From: Ancylobacter novellus
GTDB lineage: Bacteria; Pseudomonadota; Alphaproteobacteria; Rhizobiales; Methylopilaceae
Reading direction: 5' to 3'
Assembly: GCA_003241695.1 (NCBI GenBank)
Contig: QFPN01000005.1
Span: 62,001 to 126,000, forward strand
Length of the DNA stretch: 64,000 nt
Positions 50,801 through 57,620 of the stretch are shown here, piece after piece. Each line of letters opens with the position of its first letter. The first letter of the stretch is position 1. The notes below the pieces were generated by a model. That model was not told the origin of the DNA. It saw only the letters and a list, made by a program, of their open reading frames with translations, and ran no database searches. Both the position numbers and the translations under genes were made by a program.

Positions 50801-51776
50801 CGCGCAGGCGCTCGCGCTCCTCGGCGTCGAGCCGCAGTGGGAGCCAGGCTCGAGCCGGGTGGTCGGCCTCGCGCCGATCGCGCTCGGCGAGCTGCGGCGG
50901 CCGCGCGTCGACGTGCTGTTCCGCATCTCGGGCTTCTTCCGCGACGCCTTCCCGTTCCAGATCGACCTGCTGGACGAAGCCTTCGGGCTCGTGGCGGCGC
51001 TCGACGAGGACGACGAGGCGAACCCCATCCGCGTCCGCATCCGCGAGGAAGCCGCGGCCGGCCGCGAGGCGCGCTCGATCTTCGGCTCGGCGCCCGGCGC
51101 CTATGGGACCGGCCTCTCGCCTCTGCTGAACGAGAGCCAGTGGGAAAACCGCGCCGACCTCGCCGACGCCTATCTCGCCTCGAGCGGGTTCGCGTATGCG
51201 CAAGGCATGGAAGGAACGCCCGCTCGTCCGGCGCTCGAAGCCATGGCGAAGGGCGTCGACGGCGTCGTTCAGGCGCAGGACGCGCGCGAGTTCGACCTTT
51301 TGGATTCCGACGACTTCCACGAATTCGCCGGAGGGCTTTCGGCGGCGGTCGAGCGCCTCAAGGGCGAAGCGCCGGCGATCTACCATCTCGACACATCGCG
51401 GCCCGAGACGCCCCGCGCCCGCACGCTTTCGGAGGAGATCGCGCTCGTGATGCGCGGGCGGGCCGCGAGCCCGAAGTGGATTGCGGCGATGCGGGAGCAC
51501 GGCCACAAGGGCGCGGCCGAGATGCTCGCGACGGTGCGCAACCTGATGGGCTTCGCCGCCACGACCGACGCCACCGGCAGCCACCAGTTCGAGGCGCTCT
51601 ACGACGCCTATCTGGTCGACGACGACACGCGCGCCTTCGTCGCCGACGTGAACCCTGCGGCGCTCGCCGAGATGGCTGCGGCGTTTCTGGAGGCCGAGCG
51701 CCGCGGCTTCTGGCGCCCGCGCCGCAACAGCGCCCACGACCATCTTTCCGCGCTCATGAAGGAGGCCGCCCGATGA
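47850..51776 (+). CDS. cobN: Cobaltochelatase subunit CobN
   Basis: The large subunit of the ATP-dependent chelatase that inserts cobalt into hydrogenobyrinate a,c-diamide, acting with CobS and CobT (not in this window). The 1308-aa protein shows the CobN/BchH core: MSVDLFLEKTVARSKLLVLR, FGAQAIVHVGKHGNLEWLPG, YPFIVNDPGEGAAAKRRSSA, APGAYGTGLSPLLN and the C-terminal region MGFAATTDATGSHQFEALYD. Two segments, about residues 451-479 and 828-858, are encoded by palindromic repeat elements and should be surface loops if the enzyme works. The start is the ATG at 47850 after GCGGAG. The ATG of cobO overlaps its stop. Confidence 0.95.
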   Translation: MHLLKAQGTPIGDGTEAVDLDLAPADVVIVSAADTEIAGLARAHAALGPGAPSLRLANLQRLRHNMSVDLFLEKTVARSKLLVLRLLGGAAYWPYGVEESLRVARRHGVKLAVMPGCGNADPDLVARSTVPAGEADLLWRTLVEGGPDNLAAALRACRAWLDGGPPALDPAPLPSAGFYWPGLPSPDLAAIQALWPEGAAATPIVFYRAQFQSGDVAPVDALIKALLARGLGPLPVYVSSLKEASAARFVRETFAAATPAVVLNATVFAVSKPGAAWEGSPLDSADAPVLQVVFSGSDRASWEASARGLSARDLAMAVALPEIDGRILSRAVAFKSPERFDPATQTDVVALEPVADRIAFTAALAANWARLRATPRPERRVALILANYPTGAARLANGVGLDTPESTAMIMEALRLAGYATDGAPETGAEVVSEMTAALERSVSRRPNEARHPPACPEDPCRASSSAPTMGPPDKPEDDGGVSRALIPLADYARFLAALPASAREKIAARWGAPEADPGFDVASQSFRLALRRYGNLVLGVQPSRGFDLDPKAAHHDPELPPPHGHLAFYAWLRESFGAQAIVHVGKHGNLEWLPGKALALSAECFPELALGPTPHVYPFIVNDPGEGAAAKRRSSAVIVDHLTPPLARAEGSAALREIETLVDEYAEAEGLDPRRAKTLAKDILVRAADLGLDRDCGFSIADNPDDALTKLDAFLCEVKELQVRNGLHVFGRSPVGTKRAELLAALVRSPRGSRPEDASLTRALVADLGLDGFDPLSAEFSAAWDGPRPQALADVSDEPWRTAGDTIERLEALALRLLAASTAPNETSSPGLSGGSMPDAEAQRGGNMDAPDKPGHDASRLVLATPLPRTAAVLREVASIVAPRVDASGAAEFDGLLRALDGRFVAPGPSGAPTRARLDALPTGRNFFALDPRSAPTEAAWRLGRLAAETLCRRHFQDQGEWPKRLAISAWGTANMRTGGDDVAQALALLGVEPQWEPGSSRVVGLAPIALGELRRPRVDVLFRISGFFRDAFPFQIDLLDEAFGLVAALDEDDEANPIRVRIREEAAAGREARSIFGSAPGAYGTGLSPLLNESQWENRADLADAYLASSGFAYAQGMEGTPARPALEAMAKGVDGVVQAQDAREFDLLDSDDFHEFAGGLSAAVERLKGEAPAIYHLDTSRPETPRARTLSEEIALVMRGRAASPKWIAAMREHGHKGAAEMLATVRNLMGFAATTDATGSHQFEALYDAYLVDDDTRAFVADVNPAALAEMAAAFLEAERRGFWRPRRNSAHDHLSALMKEAAR
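49201..49286. repeat. Palindromic repeat element inside cobN, copy 1 (in frame)
   Basis: Arms 49201-49230 and 49257-49286 are reverse complements at 28 of 30 positions, starting GTCATCCTCCGGCTTGTCCG on the left. Read in the cobN frame there is no stop; it encodes RHPPACPEDPCRASSS then APTMGPPDKPEDDGG. It lies between a variable region (SEMTAALERS) and the conserved IPLADYARFLAALP, where a loop is likely. Confidence 0.88.
50333..50423. repeat. Palindromic repeat element inside cobN, copy 2 (in frame)
   Basis: Arms 50333-50363 and 50393-50423 match as reverse complements at 29 of 31 positions, starting GTCATCCCCCGGCTTGTCCG. It encodes SSPGLSGGSMPDAEAQ then RGGNMDAPDKPGHDA without a stop. The right arm is read in the same frame as copy 1 (both give PDKP), but the left arm is in a different frame, because the centre lengths differ. 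Confidence 0.88.
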
Positions 51777-52375
51777 CGACCGACCCCGACCGCCACGCCG
51801 AGAAGATGAAGGCCCGCAAGGCCCATCAGGACAAGATCGTGGCCGAACGGCAGGCCGAAAAGGGCCTGCTGATCGTCCACACGGGCAAGGGCAAGGGCAA
51901 GTCGACCGCCGCCTTCGGCATGGCGATGCGCGCCATCGCCCACGGCATGAAGGTCGGCGTGGTGCAGTTCGTGAAGGGCCCGTGGGAAAGCGGCGAGCGC
52001 GACGTGCTGCGCAAGTTCCCGCATCAGGTCGAGGTCCACGCCATGGGCGAGGGCTTCACCTGGGAAACGCAGGACCGCGAGCGCGACATCCGCGCGGCGC
52101 GCGAGGCGTGGGAAATGTCGAAGCGCTTCATCGCCGATCCTGAAGTGAAGCTCGTGATCCTCGACGAGCTCAACATCGTGCTGCGCTACGATTATCTCGC
52201 GCTCGACGAGGTGCTGGACGCGATCGGGAACCGGCCGGCCGACTGCCACGTGGTGGCGACCGGCCGCAACGCCAAGGACGAACTGATCGAGATCGCCGAC
52301 CTCGTGACCGAGATGACCCAGGTGAAGCACCCGTTCCGCGACGGCGTGAAGGCGCAGGCGGGGATCGAGTTTTGA
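51773..52375 (+). CDS. cobO: Cob(I)yrinic acid a,c-diamide adenosyltransferase
   Basis: Transfers the adenosyl group of ATP to cob(I)alamin precursors (CobA/BtuR/CobO type). The 200-aa protein has the unusual P-loop VHTGKGKGKSTAAFGMAMRA (about 35-54), VGVVQFVKGPWESGER and LVILDELNIVLRYDYL. It begins in the cobN stop (ATGA) with AAGGAGG upstream, so it is translationally coupled. A palindromic element begins ten bases after its stop. Confidence 0.96.
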   Translation: MTTDPDRHAEKMKARKAHQDKIVAERQAEKGLLIVHTGKGKGKSTAAFGMAMRAIAHGMKVGVVQFVKGPWESGERDVLRKFPHQVEVHAMGEGFTWETQDRERDIRAAREAWEMSKRFIADPEVKLVILDELNIVLRYDYLALDEVLDAIGNRPADCHVVATGRNAKDELIEIADLVTEMTQVKHPFRDGVKAQAGIEF

Positions 52376-52385
52376 GCGCTCCCTC

Positions 52386-52500
52386 GCGTCCCGGCCTTGA
52401 GCCGGGACCCATATCCACAAGTGGCGCTCGAGAAAGCCTGATGGCGCCGCGCTCATCTTTCGGTCGGTCGCGCGTCTGGGTCCCGGCTCAAGGCCGGGAC
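52386..52500. repeat. Palindromic repeat element between cobO and cobQ
   Basis: Arms 52388-52411 and 52477-52500 form a perfect 24-bp inverted repeat, with GC just outside the left arm making the left side identical to 47720-47745. The centre is about 65 bases and differs from the other copy. It fills almost the whole cobO-cobQ gap. Confidence 0.85.
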
Positions 52501-52517
52501 ACCGGCGCGGCATAACC

Positions 52518-53987
52518 ATGCCCCCCACCCCCGCCGTCATGTTCCAGGGCACCGGCTCGAACGTCGGCAAGTCGCTGGTCGTGGCCGGCCTCTGCCGGCT
52601 CTACGCACGGCGCGGGCTTCGGGTCGCCCCGTTCAAGCCACAGAACATGTCGAACAACGCGGCCGTCACCGCCGACGGCGGCGAGATCGGCCGGGCGCAG
52701 GCGCTTCAGGCGCGCGCCGCCTTCCGCGAGCCCGTGGCCGACATGAACCCCGTGCTGCTGAAGCCTGAAAGCGAAACCGGCAGCCAGGTGATCGTGCAGG
52801 GCCGTCGCATCGGCTCCTATCGCGGCGCGGCCTTTTTCGCGCTGAAACCGAAGCTGATGACGCCGGTGCTCGAAAGCTTCGAACGGCTGGCGGCGGGAGC
52901 CGATCTCCTCCTCGTCGAGGGCGCTGGCAGCGCCGCGGAGGTCAATCTGCGCGAAAACGACATCGCGAACATGGGATTCGCACAGTCGGCTAATGTTCCA
53001 GTGATCGTGATCGGCGACATCGATCGCGGCGGCGTCATCGCCTCGCTGGTCGGGATTTCGGCGCTGCTCCCAGAAGCGGATCTCGCTCTGATCAAAGGCT
53101 TTATCATCAACCGCTTCCGCGGCGACCCCACAATATTCGCCGCCGGCCTGACGGCGATCTCGGAGCGCACCACCTGGCCGTCGATGGGTGTCGCGCCCTG
53201 GTTTCAGGAAGCCGGCAAACTTCCAGCCGAGGATTCGGTCGATCTTGCCTCGCGCAGCGCGCGACGGGACGGCGCGGTGAAGGTCGTCGTTCCCGCCCTC
53301 CCCCGCATTTCGAACTTCGACGATCTCGACCCGCTGCGGCTGGAGCCCGGCGTATCGCTCGAGCTTCTCGAACCCGGCGCTCCGCTGCCGGTCGACGCCG
53401 ATCTCGTGCTGCTTCCGGGCTCCAAGGCCACGATCGACGACCTCGAGAGCTTGCGCGCATGGGGCTGGGACCACGACATCCACGCCCATGTCCGGCGCGG
53501 CGGGCGGGTTCTCGGCCTCTGCGGCGGCTACCAGATGCTCGGCCGCACGATCGCCGACCCGAACGGCGTCGAAGGCCCGGCCCGGACAGTGGAAGGCCTC
53601 GGCCTGCTCGCCGTCGACACCGTCCTTGGCGGCGAGAAACGTCTCGCGCGCGTCTCTGGGCGCCATGTCGCGAGCGGCGAGGCGGTCGAGGGCTACGAGA
53701 TCCATATGGGCCGCACGACGGGTGCGGACTGCGGCCGCGCGCCGTTCGAGGTCGATGGCCGCCCAGAAGGCGCGGCCTCGCCCGACGGCCTCGTCTCAGG
53801 CGCCTATCTCCACGGCGTCTTCGCCGCCGACGGGTTTCGGCGGGCCTTCCTCGAAGCGCTCGGTCTGCCGGGAGCGGCGCTCGCCTATGAGGCGACGGTC
53901 GAGGCGACGCTGGACGCGCTCGCCGACCATCTCGAAGCGCATCTCGACGTCGAGGCGATCCTCGCCGTGGCGCGGTCGAGAGGGTGA
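52518..53987 (+). CDS. cobQ: Cobyric acid synthase
   Basis: Amidates four side chains of adenosylcobyrinic diamide using glutamine and ATP. The 489-aa protein has the N-terminal synthetase domain (MFQGTGSNVGKSLVVAGLCR, PFKPQNMSNNAAVTADGGEI) and a class I glutamine amidotransferase domain with the nucleophile in GRVLGLCGGYQMLGRTI (Cys about 334) and the late His region YLHGVFAADGFR. It has no strong ribosome-binding site and follows a palindromic element. It converges on the TorF-type gene. Confidence 0.96.
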   Translation: MPPTPAVMFQGTGSNVGKSLVVAGLCRLYARRGLRVAPFKPQNMSNNAAVTADGGEIGRAQALQARAAFREPVADMNPVLLKPESETGSQVIVQGRRIGSYRGAAFFALKPKLMTPVLESFERLAAGADLLLVEGAGSAAEVNLRENDIANMGFAQSANVPVIVIGDIDRGGVIASLVGISALLPEADLALIKGFIINRFRGDPTIFAAGLTAISERTTWPSMGVAPWFQEAGKLPAEDSVDLASRSARRDGAVKVVVPALPRISNFDDLDPLRLEPGVSLELLEPGAPLPVDADLVLLPGSKATIDDLESLRAWGWDHDIHAHVRRGGRVLGLCGGYQMLGRTIADPNGVEGPARTVEGLGLLAVDTVLGGEKRLARVSGRHVASGEAVEGYEIHMGRTTGADCGRAPFEVDGRPEGAASPDGLVSGAYLHGVFAADGFRRAFLEALGLPGAALAYEATVEATLDALADHLEAHLDVEAILAVARSRG

Positions 53988-54004
53988 CGGCTGCGGCTCT
54001 GACG

Positions 54005-54841
54005 TTATCTGAGTTTGCTGAGCGCCGTGTCGAAGGCGATCTTTCCGACCACCGCGCTTCCGCACCATGTGCGTGCGCCCGAGACGCCGACACATTCCGA
54101 CTTGCTCAGGTTGGTGTCGCTGTAACGGATGTCGATCGTCATCGCCTTGTAGGTGACGCCGCCGCCGAGGTTCCAGCTCAGGAAGTCCTTCGGATCGAAG
54201 CCGTCGTCGGCCTTTTTGGTCCACTGCTTGCCAAACTCGCCTGAGACGTAGAGTCCGAGGTCCGGAAATGACGGGACGGGAATATCAATCTTCGACGCCA
54301 TCGACAGATAGAGTTCGCTCGATCCTGTGTTGGCGTAGTTCGGGCTCCACCAGACGTTGCCCGAGATCGATCCGTTTTCGCTAAGCGCGATGCTTGGCGT
54401 CGCCTTCAACTCCCAGTAATCGGTCTGTTTCTGCCCCGGAAAGCTTCGCGACTCGCCCGGGTACCAGTAATAGAGATAGCCTGCATCCAGCGAGAACGAT
54501 CCCCATGTGGGTCGGACGCCCGCATAGAAGTCGACCTCGGCGGCCGGATCGGTCAACCCGAAGCGCGTCGGGAAGCTGACGCTCGAAGACCAGACTCCGG
54601 CATAGATCCAATCGAACGCCTGAAGTTCGACATATCCTTGGACGGCTGGCTTCCTTTTGCTCTGCGTCACGCCGCGGAAGCGATAGTCGCTCAATACGGC
54701 GACGCCGAAAGAGACGTCGAACGACGCGGGATCAAGGAGCGCCTGAGGCGAAACGACGTCGGCGGCCCGAACCGCAGAGGGCGCGGCGGCGACGACGCCA
54801 CACACCAGCAGCGCCGTAGAGGCGCCTTTCACAACCGTCAT
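54005..54841 (-). CDS. TorF family putative porin (Gcw_chp)
   Basis: A 278-aa predicted outer-membrane or exported barrel protein. A signal peptide runs to AVRAADVVS (about residue 27). The family motif VAVLSDYRFRGVTQSKRKPA lies at about 48-67 and is followed by aromatic-rich strands (YAGVRPTWGSFSLDAGYLYY). A cysteine pair near the C-terminus (SKSECVG ... TWCGSAV) may form a disulfide. The function is unproven for the family. It lies between cobQ and cobD in the cobalamin region, opposite to cobQ, and its base composition is a little less GC-rich than its neighbours. Confidence 0.8.
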   Translation of the reverse strand: MTVVKGASTALLVCGVVAAAPSAVRAADVVSPQALLDPASFDVSFGVAVLSDYRFRGVTQSKRKPAVQGYVELQAFDWIYAGVWSSSVSFPTRFGLTDPAAEVDFYAGVRPTWGSFSLDAGYLYYWYPGESRSFPGQKQTDYWELKATPSIALSENGSISGNVWWSPNYANTGSSELYLSMASKIDIPVPSFPDLGLYVSGEFGKQWTKKADDGFDPKDFLSWNLGGGVTYKAMTIDIRYSDTNLSKSECVGVSGARTWCGSAVVGKIAFDTALSKLR

Positions 54842-55059
54842 CCGGCTCCCCCTCGCTCGCTCCTCGCCCGCCGACGCCCGCTTCGCCCCGCGCCCGACCA
54901 GGTCCGTTCACGCGTCTCCGACGTCATTGACAGCAAACTCAAGGCGGCGGCAGTCTCCTCCTGCTGCGGCTTCCGCTCAACAGGACTGGATCGGGCCGCG
55001 CGGGCGAATCATCGTGAATGCGCACGCCGGGGCGATGACGCGCCGGACCGATCCTCGTT

Positions 55060-56040
55060 TCAGCCGAGCAGCGTCGCCAGCCCCCACGCCGCCGCGACCA
55101 GCGCCGCATGGACCCCGCAGGACGCAGCCAGCAGCCTCAGCGCCGCGCCGATGTCGGCGGGCGTCGCAGCCTGCCGCCCTTCCCGGTTCATCCACGGATC
55201 GTCGACGGCGACGCCCGAATAGACCCGCGGCCCCCCGAGCGCGAGACCGAGCGCGCCGCCGAACGCGGCCTCGGGCCAGCCGGCGTTCGGCGAGGCGTGG
55301 AGGCGGGCGTCCGCGCGTGCGGCTTTCAGCGATCCTGCGGCCGAGCGGCCGGTCAGCAGCGCCGCGAGCGCGACGACGACGGCCGAGAGCCGCGAGGCCG
55401 GCAGGTTCACGAGATCGTCGAGCCGCGCCGCCGCCCAGCCGAAGGCGCGGTGCCGCTCCGTCTTGTGGCCGATCATGCTGTCGGCGGTGTTGATCGCCTT
55501 GTAGGCGAGCAGGCCCGGCAGGCCGAAAACCACGAGCCAGAAGGTCGGCGCGACCACGCCGTCGGAGAAGTTCTCCGCGGCCGATTCGATCGCGGCGCGC
55601 GAGACGCCGGCTTCGTCGAGGCGTTTCGGATCGCGCCCCACGATCATCGAGACGGCGTGGCGCGCGGCCCCGAGGCCGCCCGCCATGAAGGCGACGCGGA
55701 CCGCGCGGACATGCTGATAAAGGCTCTTCTGCGCGATCAGGATCGATGCGAGCGCGCCCTCGACGACCCATCCGAACGGCAGCCCGGCGAGCGGCCAGGA
55801 GATCGCGAAGCCGACCGCTGCGGCGCCTGCGACGAGGATCGCGACCGCCACAACGCCGCGGCGCCTGCGGACGCTCTCGTCGAGTTCGAGGCGGTTCAGC
55901 CGCGCATCGAGCCGCCCGATCGCCGCCCCGATCAGCACGACCGGATGCGAAAGGCGCCGCCAGAGGCGCTCGGGATCGCCGACGACGGCGTCGACGCCGA
56001 GCGCGATCAGCGCGATCAGCGCGTGGTGCGCGATGTCCAA
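55060..56040 (-). CDS. cobD: Adenosylcobinamide-phosphate synthase (CbiB/CobD)
   Basis: Joins cobyric acid and (R)-1-amino-2-propanol phosphate in the membrane. The 326-aa protein shows HPVVLIGAAIGRLDARLNR near residue 32, SAAENFSDGVVAPTFWLVVFGLPG (about 152-175), KAINTADSMIGHKTERHRAFGW and AGWPEAAFGGALGLALGG, all CbiB hallmarks. It starts at a TTG codon (56040), since no ATG or GTG precedes the conserved region closely. cobC lies 27 bases upstream on the same strand. Confidence 0.95.
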   Translation of the reverse strand: MDIAHHALIALIALGVDAVVGDPERLWRRLSHPVVLIGAAIGRLDARLNRLELDESVRRRRGVVAVAILVAGAAAVGFAISWPLAGLPFGWVVEGALASILIAQKSLYQHVRAVRVAFMAGGLGAARHAVSMIVGRDPKRLDEAGVSRAAIESAAENFSDGVVAPTFWLVVFGLPGLLAYKAINTADSMIGHKTERHRAFGWAAARLDDLVNLPASRLSAVVVALAALLTGRSAAGSLKAARADARLHASPNAGWPEAAFGGALGLALGGPRVYSGVAVDDPWMNREGRQAATPADIGAALRLLAASCGVHAALVAAAWGLATLLG

Positions 56041-56067
56041 GGAAGCGCCCTGTTCAGGTGAAACGGG

Positions 56068-57066
56068 TCAGGCGGCGGTCTTTAGCGCGCTCTTGAGCGC
56101 GCGGTCGAGCCGCGAAAACCCCTCGTCGTCGCCCGGCAGGCCGAAGCGCAGATGGTCCGGCCGCTCGTCGAAGGCGCGCGCCCACACCCCCTCGCGCGCG
56201 AGGCTGCGGTGGATCTCGGCGGCGCGCGGATGCCGGACCATGCGGAACAGGTCGCAGCCGCGCACCTGGTTGAAGCCCGCCCCGTTCAGAACGGCGTCGA
56301 GACGCAGCGCGTCGACCGCGAGCTGGAGCCGCATCTCCGCCGCCCACGTCCTGTCCGGCAGCGCGGATTTTCCGGCGAACAGCGCCGGCCCGCAGACCGG
56401 CCACGGGCCGAGCTCGGCCGCGAGCTCGCTCACCATCTCCTCGTCGCCGGCCGCGAAGCCGAGGCGCACGCCCGGAAGCCCGTAGAACTTTCCGAAGGAG
56501 CGCAGCACGACGACGCCTTTCGAAGGCAGACGGCTCCCGAGCGTGGTCTCCTGGCTGACGTCGGCGAAGGATTCGTCGATCACCAGCAATCCGTCGCGCT
56601 TGGCGAGCTTCCGGGCGACGCCCATCAGCAGGTCCGGCTCGAAGGTGCGGCCGGTGGGATTGTCCGGGTTGACGACGATCACGACGTCGGCGTCGTCGGC
56701 GTGGGAGAGCGCCCAGGCCTCCTTGACCTTGTGGCCCGCGCGCGCCCAGACGTAGGCGTGCTCGCCATAGGTGCGGCCGATCACGAGCACCTGCCCCCGC
56801 ACGCGGAGGTAGGGAAGCAGCTGGATCATCGCCTGCGCGCCGGCGCCGGCGCAGACCGGCGTGTCCGCCCCCCAGCCATAGGCCTCGCGCGCGATCGCCG
56901 TGAGCGCCTTCGTGTCGACGGGGTCCGGAAGCCGGCGCAGGACGTCGGGCGGTAAGGGCTTCAGCGGATAGGCGTGAGGGTTGACGCCGGTCGACAGATC
57001 AAGCCAACCGTGGCGCGGCTGCCCGAACGCGGCCTCCGCCGCTGCGAGATCGCCGCCATGCCTCAT
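56068..57066 (-). CDS. cobC: L-threonine-O-3-phosphate decarboxylase-like aminotransferase (CobC)
   Basis: A PLP enzyme that supplies aminopropanol phosphate for the nucleotide loop. The 332-aa protein begins MRHGGDLAAAEAAFG, with WLDLSTGVNPHAYPL typical of CobC/CobD (S. enterica naming). VIVVNPDNPTGRTFEPDLL and the Schiff-base lysine in VVLRSFGKFYGLPGVRLGF are clear. The start at 57066 has an AAGGAG ribosome-binding site, and 17 extra upstream codons are dropped. It is followed by cobD and diverges from the DUF1636 gene. Confidence 0.94.
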   Translation of the reverse strand: MRHGGDLAAAEAAFGQPRHGWLDLSTGVNPHAYPLKPLPPDVLRRLPDPVDTKALTAIAREAYGWGADTPVCAGAGAQAMIQLLPYLRVRGQVLVIGRTYGEHAYVWARAGHKVKEAWALSHADDADVVIVVNPDNPTGRTFEPDLLMGVARKLAKRDGLLVIDESFADVSQETTLGSRLPSKGVVVLRSFGKFYGLPGVRLGFAAGDEEMVSELAAELGPWPVCGPALFAGKSALPDRTWAAEMRLQLAVDALRLDAVLNGAGFNQVRGCDLFRMVRHPRAAEIHRSLAREGVWARAFDERPDHLRFGLPGDDEGFSRLDRALKSALKTAA

Positions 57067-57179
57067 AAACGCTCCTTGCCGCCCGCCAGCCGAAAAGTTG
57101 AGCAGAAATCGATCCACGTCAACGCGGCCGAAAAGCAGGCGGGCGCCCGAACGGCGCGCAGCGGCGCCGAGGCGGCGCG

Positions 57180-57620
57180 ATGACCGCTCCGAGGTCGCCC
57201 GCCACGGTGCTCACGATCTGCCGCACATGCCGTATCGAGGGCGAGGTTGCGGACGAGCCGTCCGGCGCGCGGCTCGGCCGGGCGACGGCGCAGGCGCTCC
57301 GACGGCTCGGCGCCGCGGCGGGCTCGGTCGAGATCAAGGCGATCGCGTGTCTTTCGGCGTGCGGCCGCTCCTGCGCGGCTTCGGTCGCGGCGACGGAAAA
57401 GTTCGCCTATGTGGTCGGCGGCCTCGCGCCGACGGACGCCGAGGATCTCGCGACGTTCGCGCTGCGTCATTCGGAAGCGCCCGACGGCGTGCCGCCCTGG
57501 CGAGCCCGTCCGGAAAAGATCCGCAAGAACACGATCGCCCGCTTGCCCCCGCCCGGCGCGGAGCACACGCTGGTCGAGGAGGTCTCAGCCGCAGTCGACG
57601 ACATGCAGGAAGGAGCCTGA
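57180..57620 (+). CDS. DUF1636 family metal-binding protein
   Basis: A 146-aa protein of the DUF1636 type, small proteins often found in cobalamin gene clusters. Cysteines at about 14, 17, 57, 61 and 65 (TICRTCR and IACLSACGRSC) suggest an Fe-S cluster or cobalt site in a thioredoxin-like ferredoxin fold. No membrane segment. It is divergent from cobC and its last 36 bases overlap the end of cobB on the opposite strand. The function is not established; electron transfer to a corrin step is one inference. Confidence 0.82.
   Translation: MTAPRSPATVLTICRTCRIEGEVADEPSGARLGRATAQALRRLGAAAGSVEIKAIACLSACGRSCAASVAATEKFAYVVGGLAPTDAEDLATFALRHSEAPDGVPPWRARPEKIRKNTIARLPPPGAEHTLVEEVSAAVDDMQEGA

Noticed and set aside
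47720..52500. Repeated palindromes considered as a CRISPR array
   Set aside because: Only four units at irregular spacing of hundreds to thousands of bases, two of them inside a gene, and no cas genes nearby.
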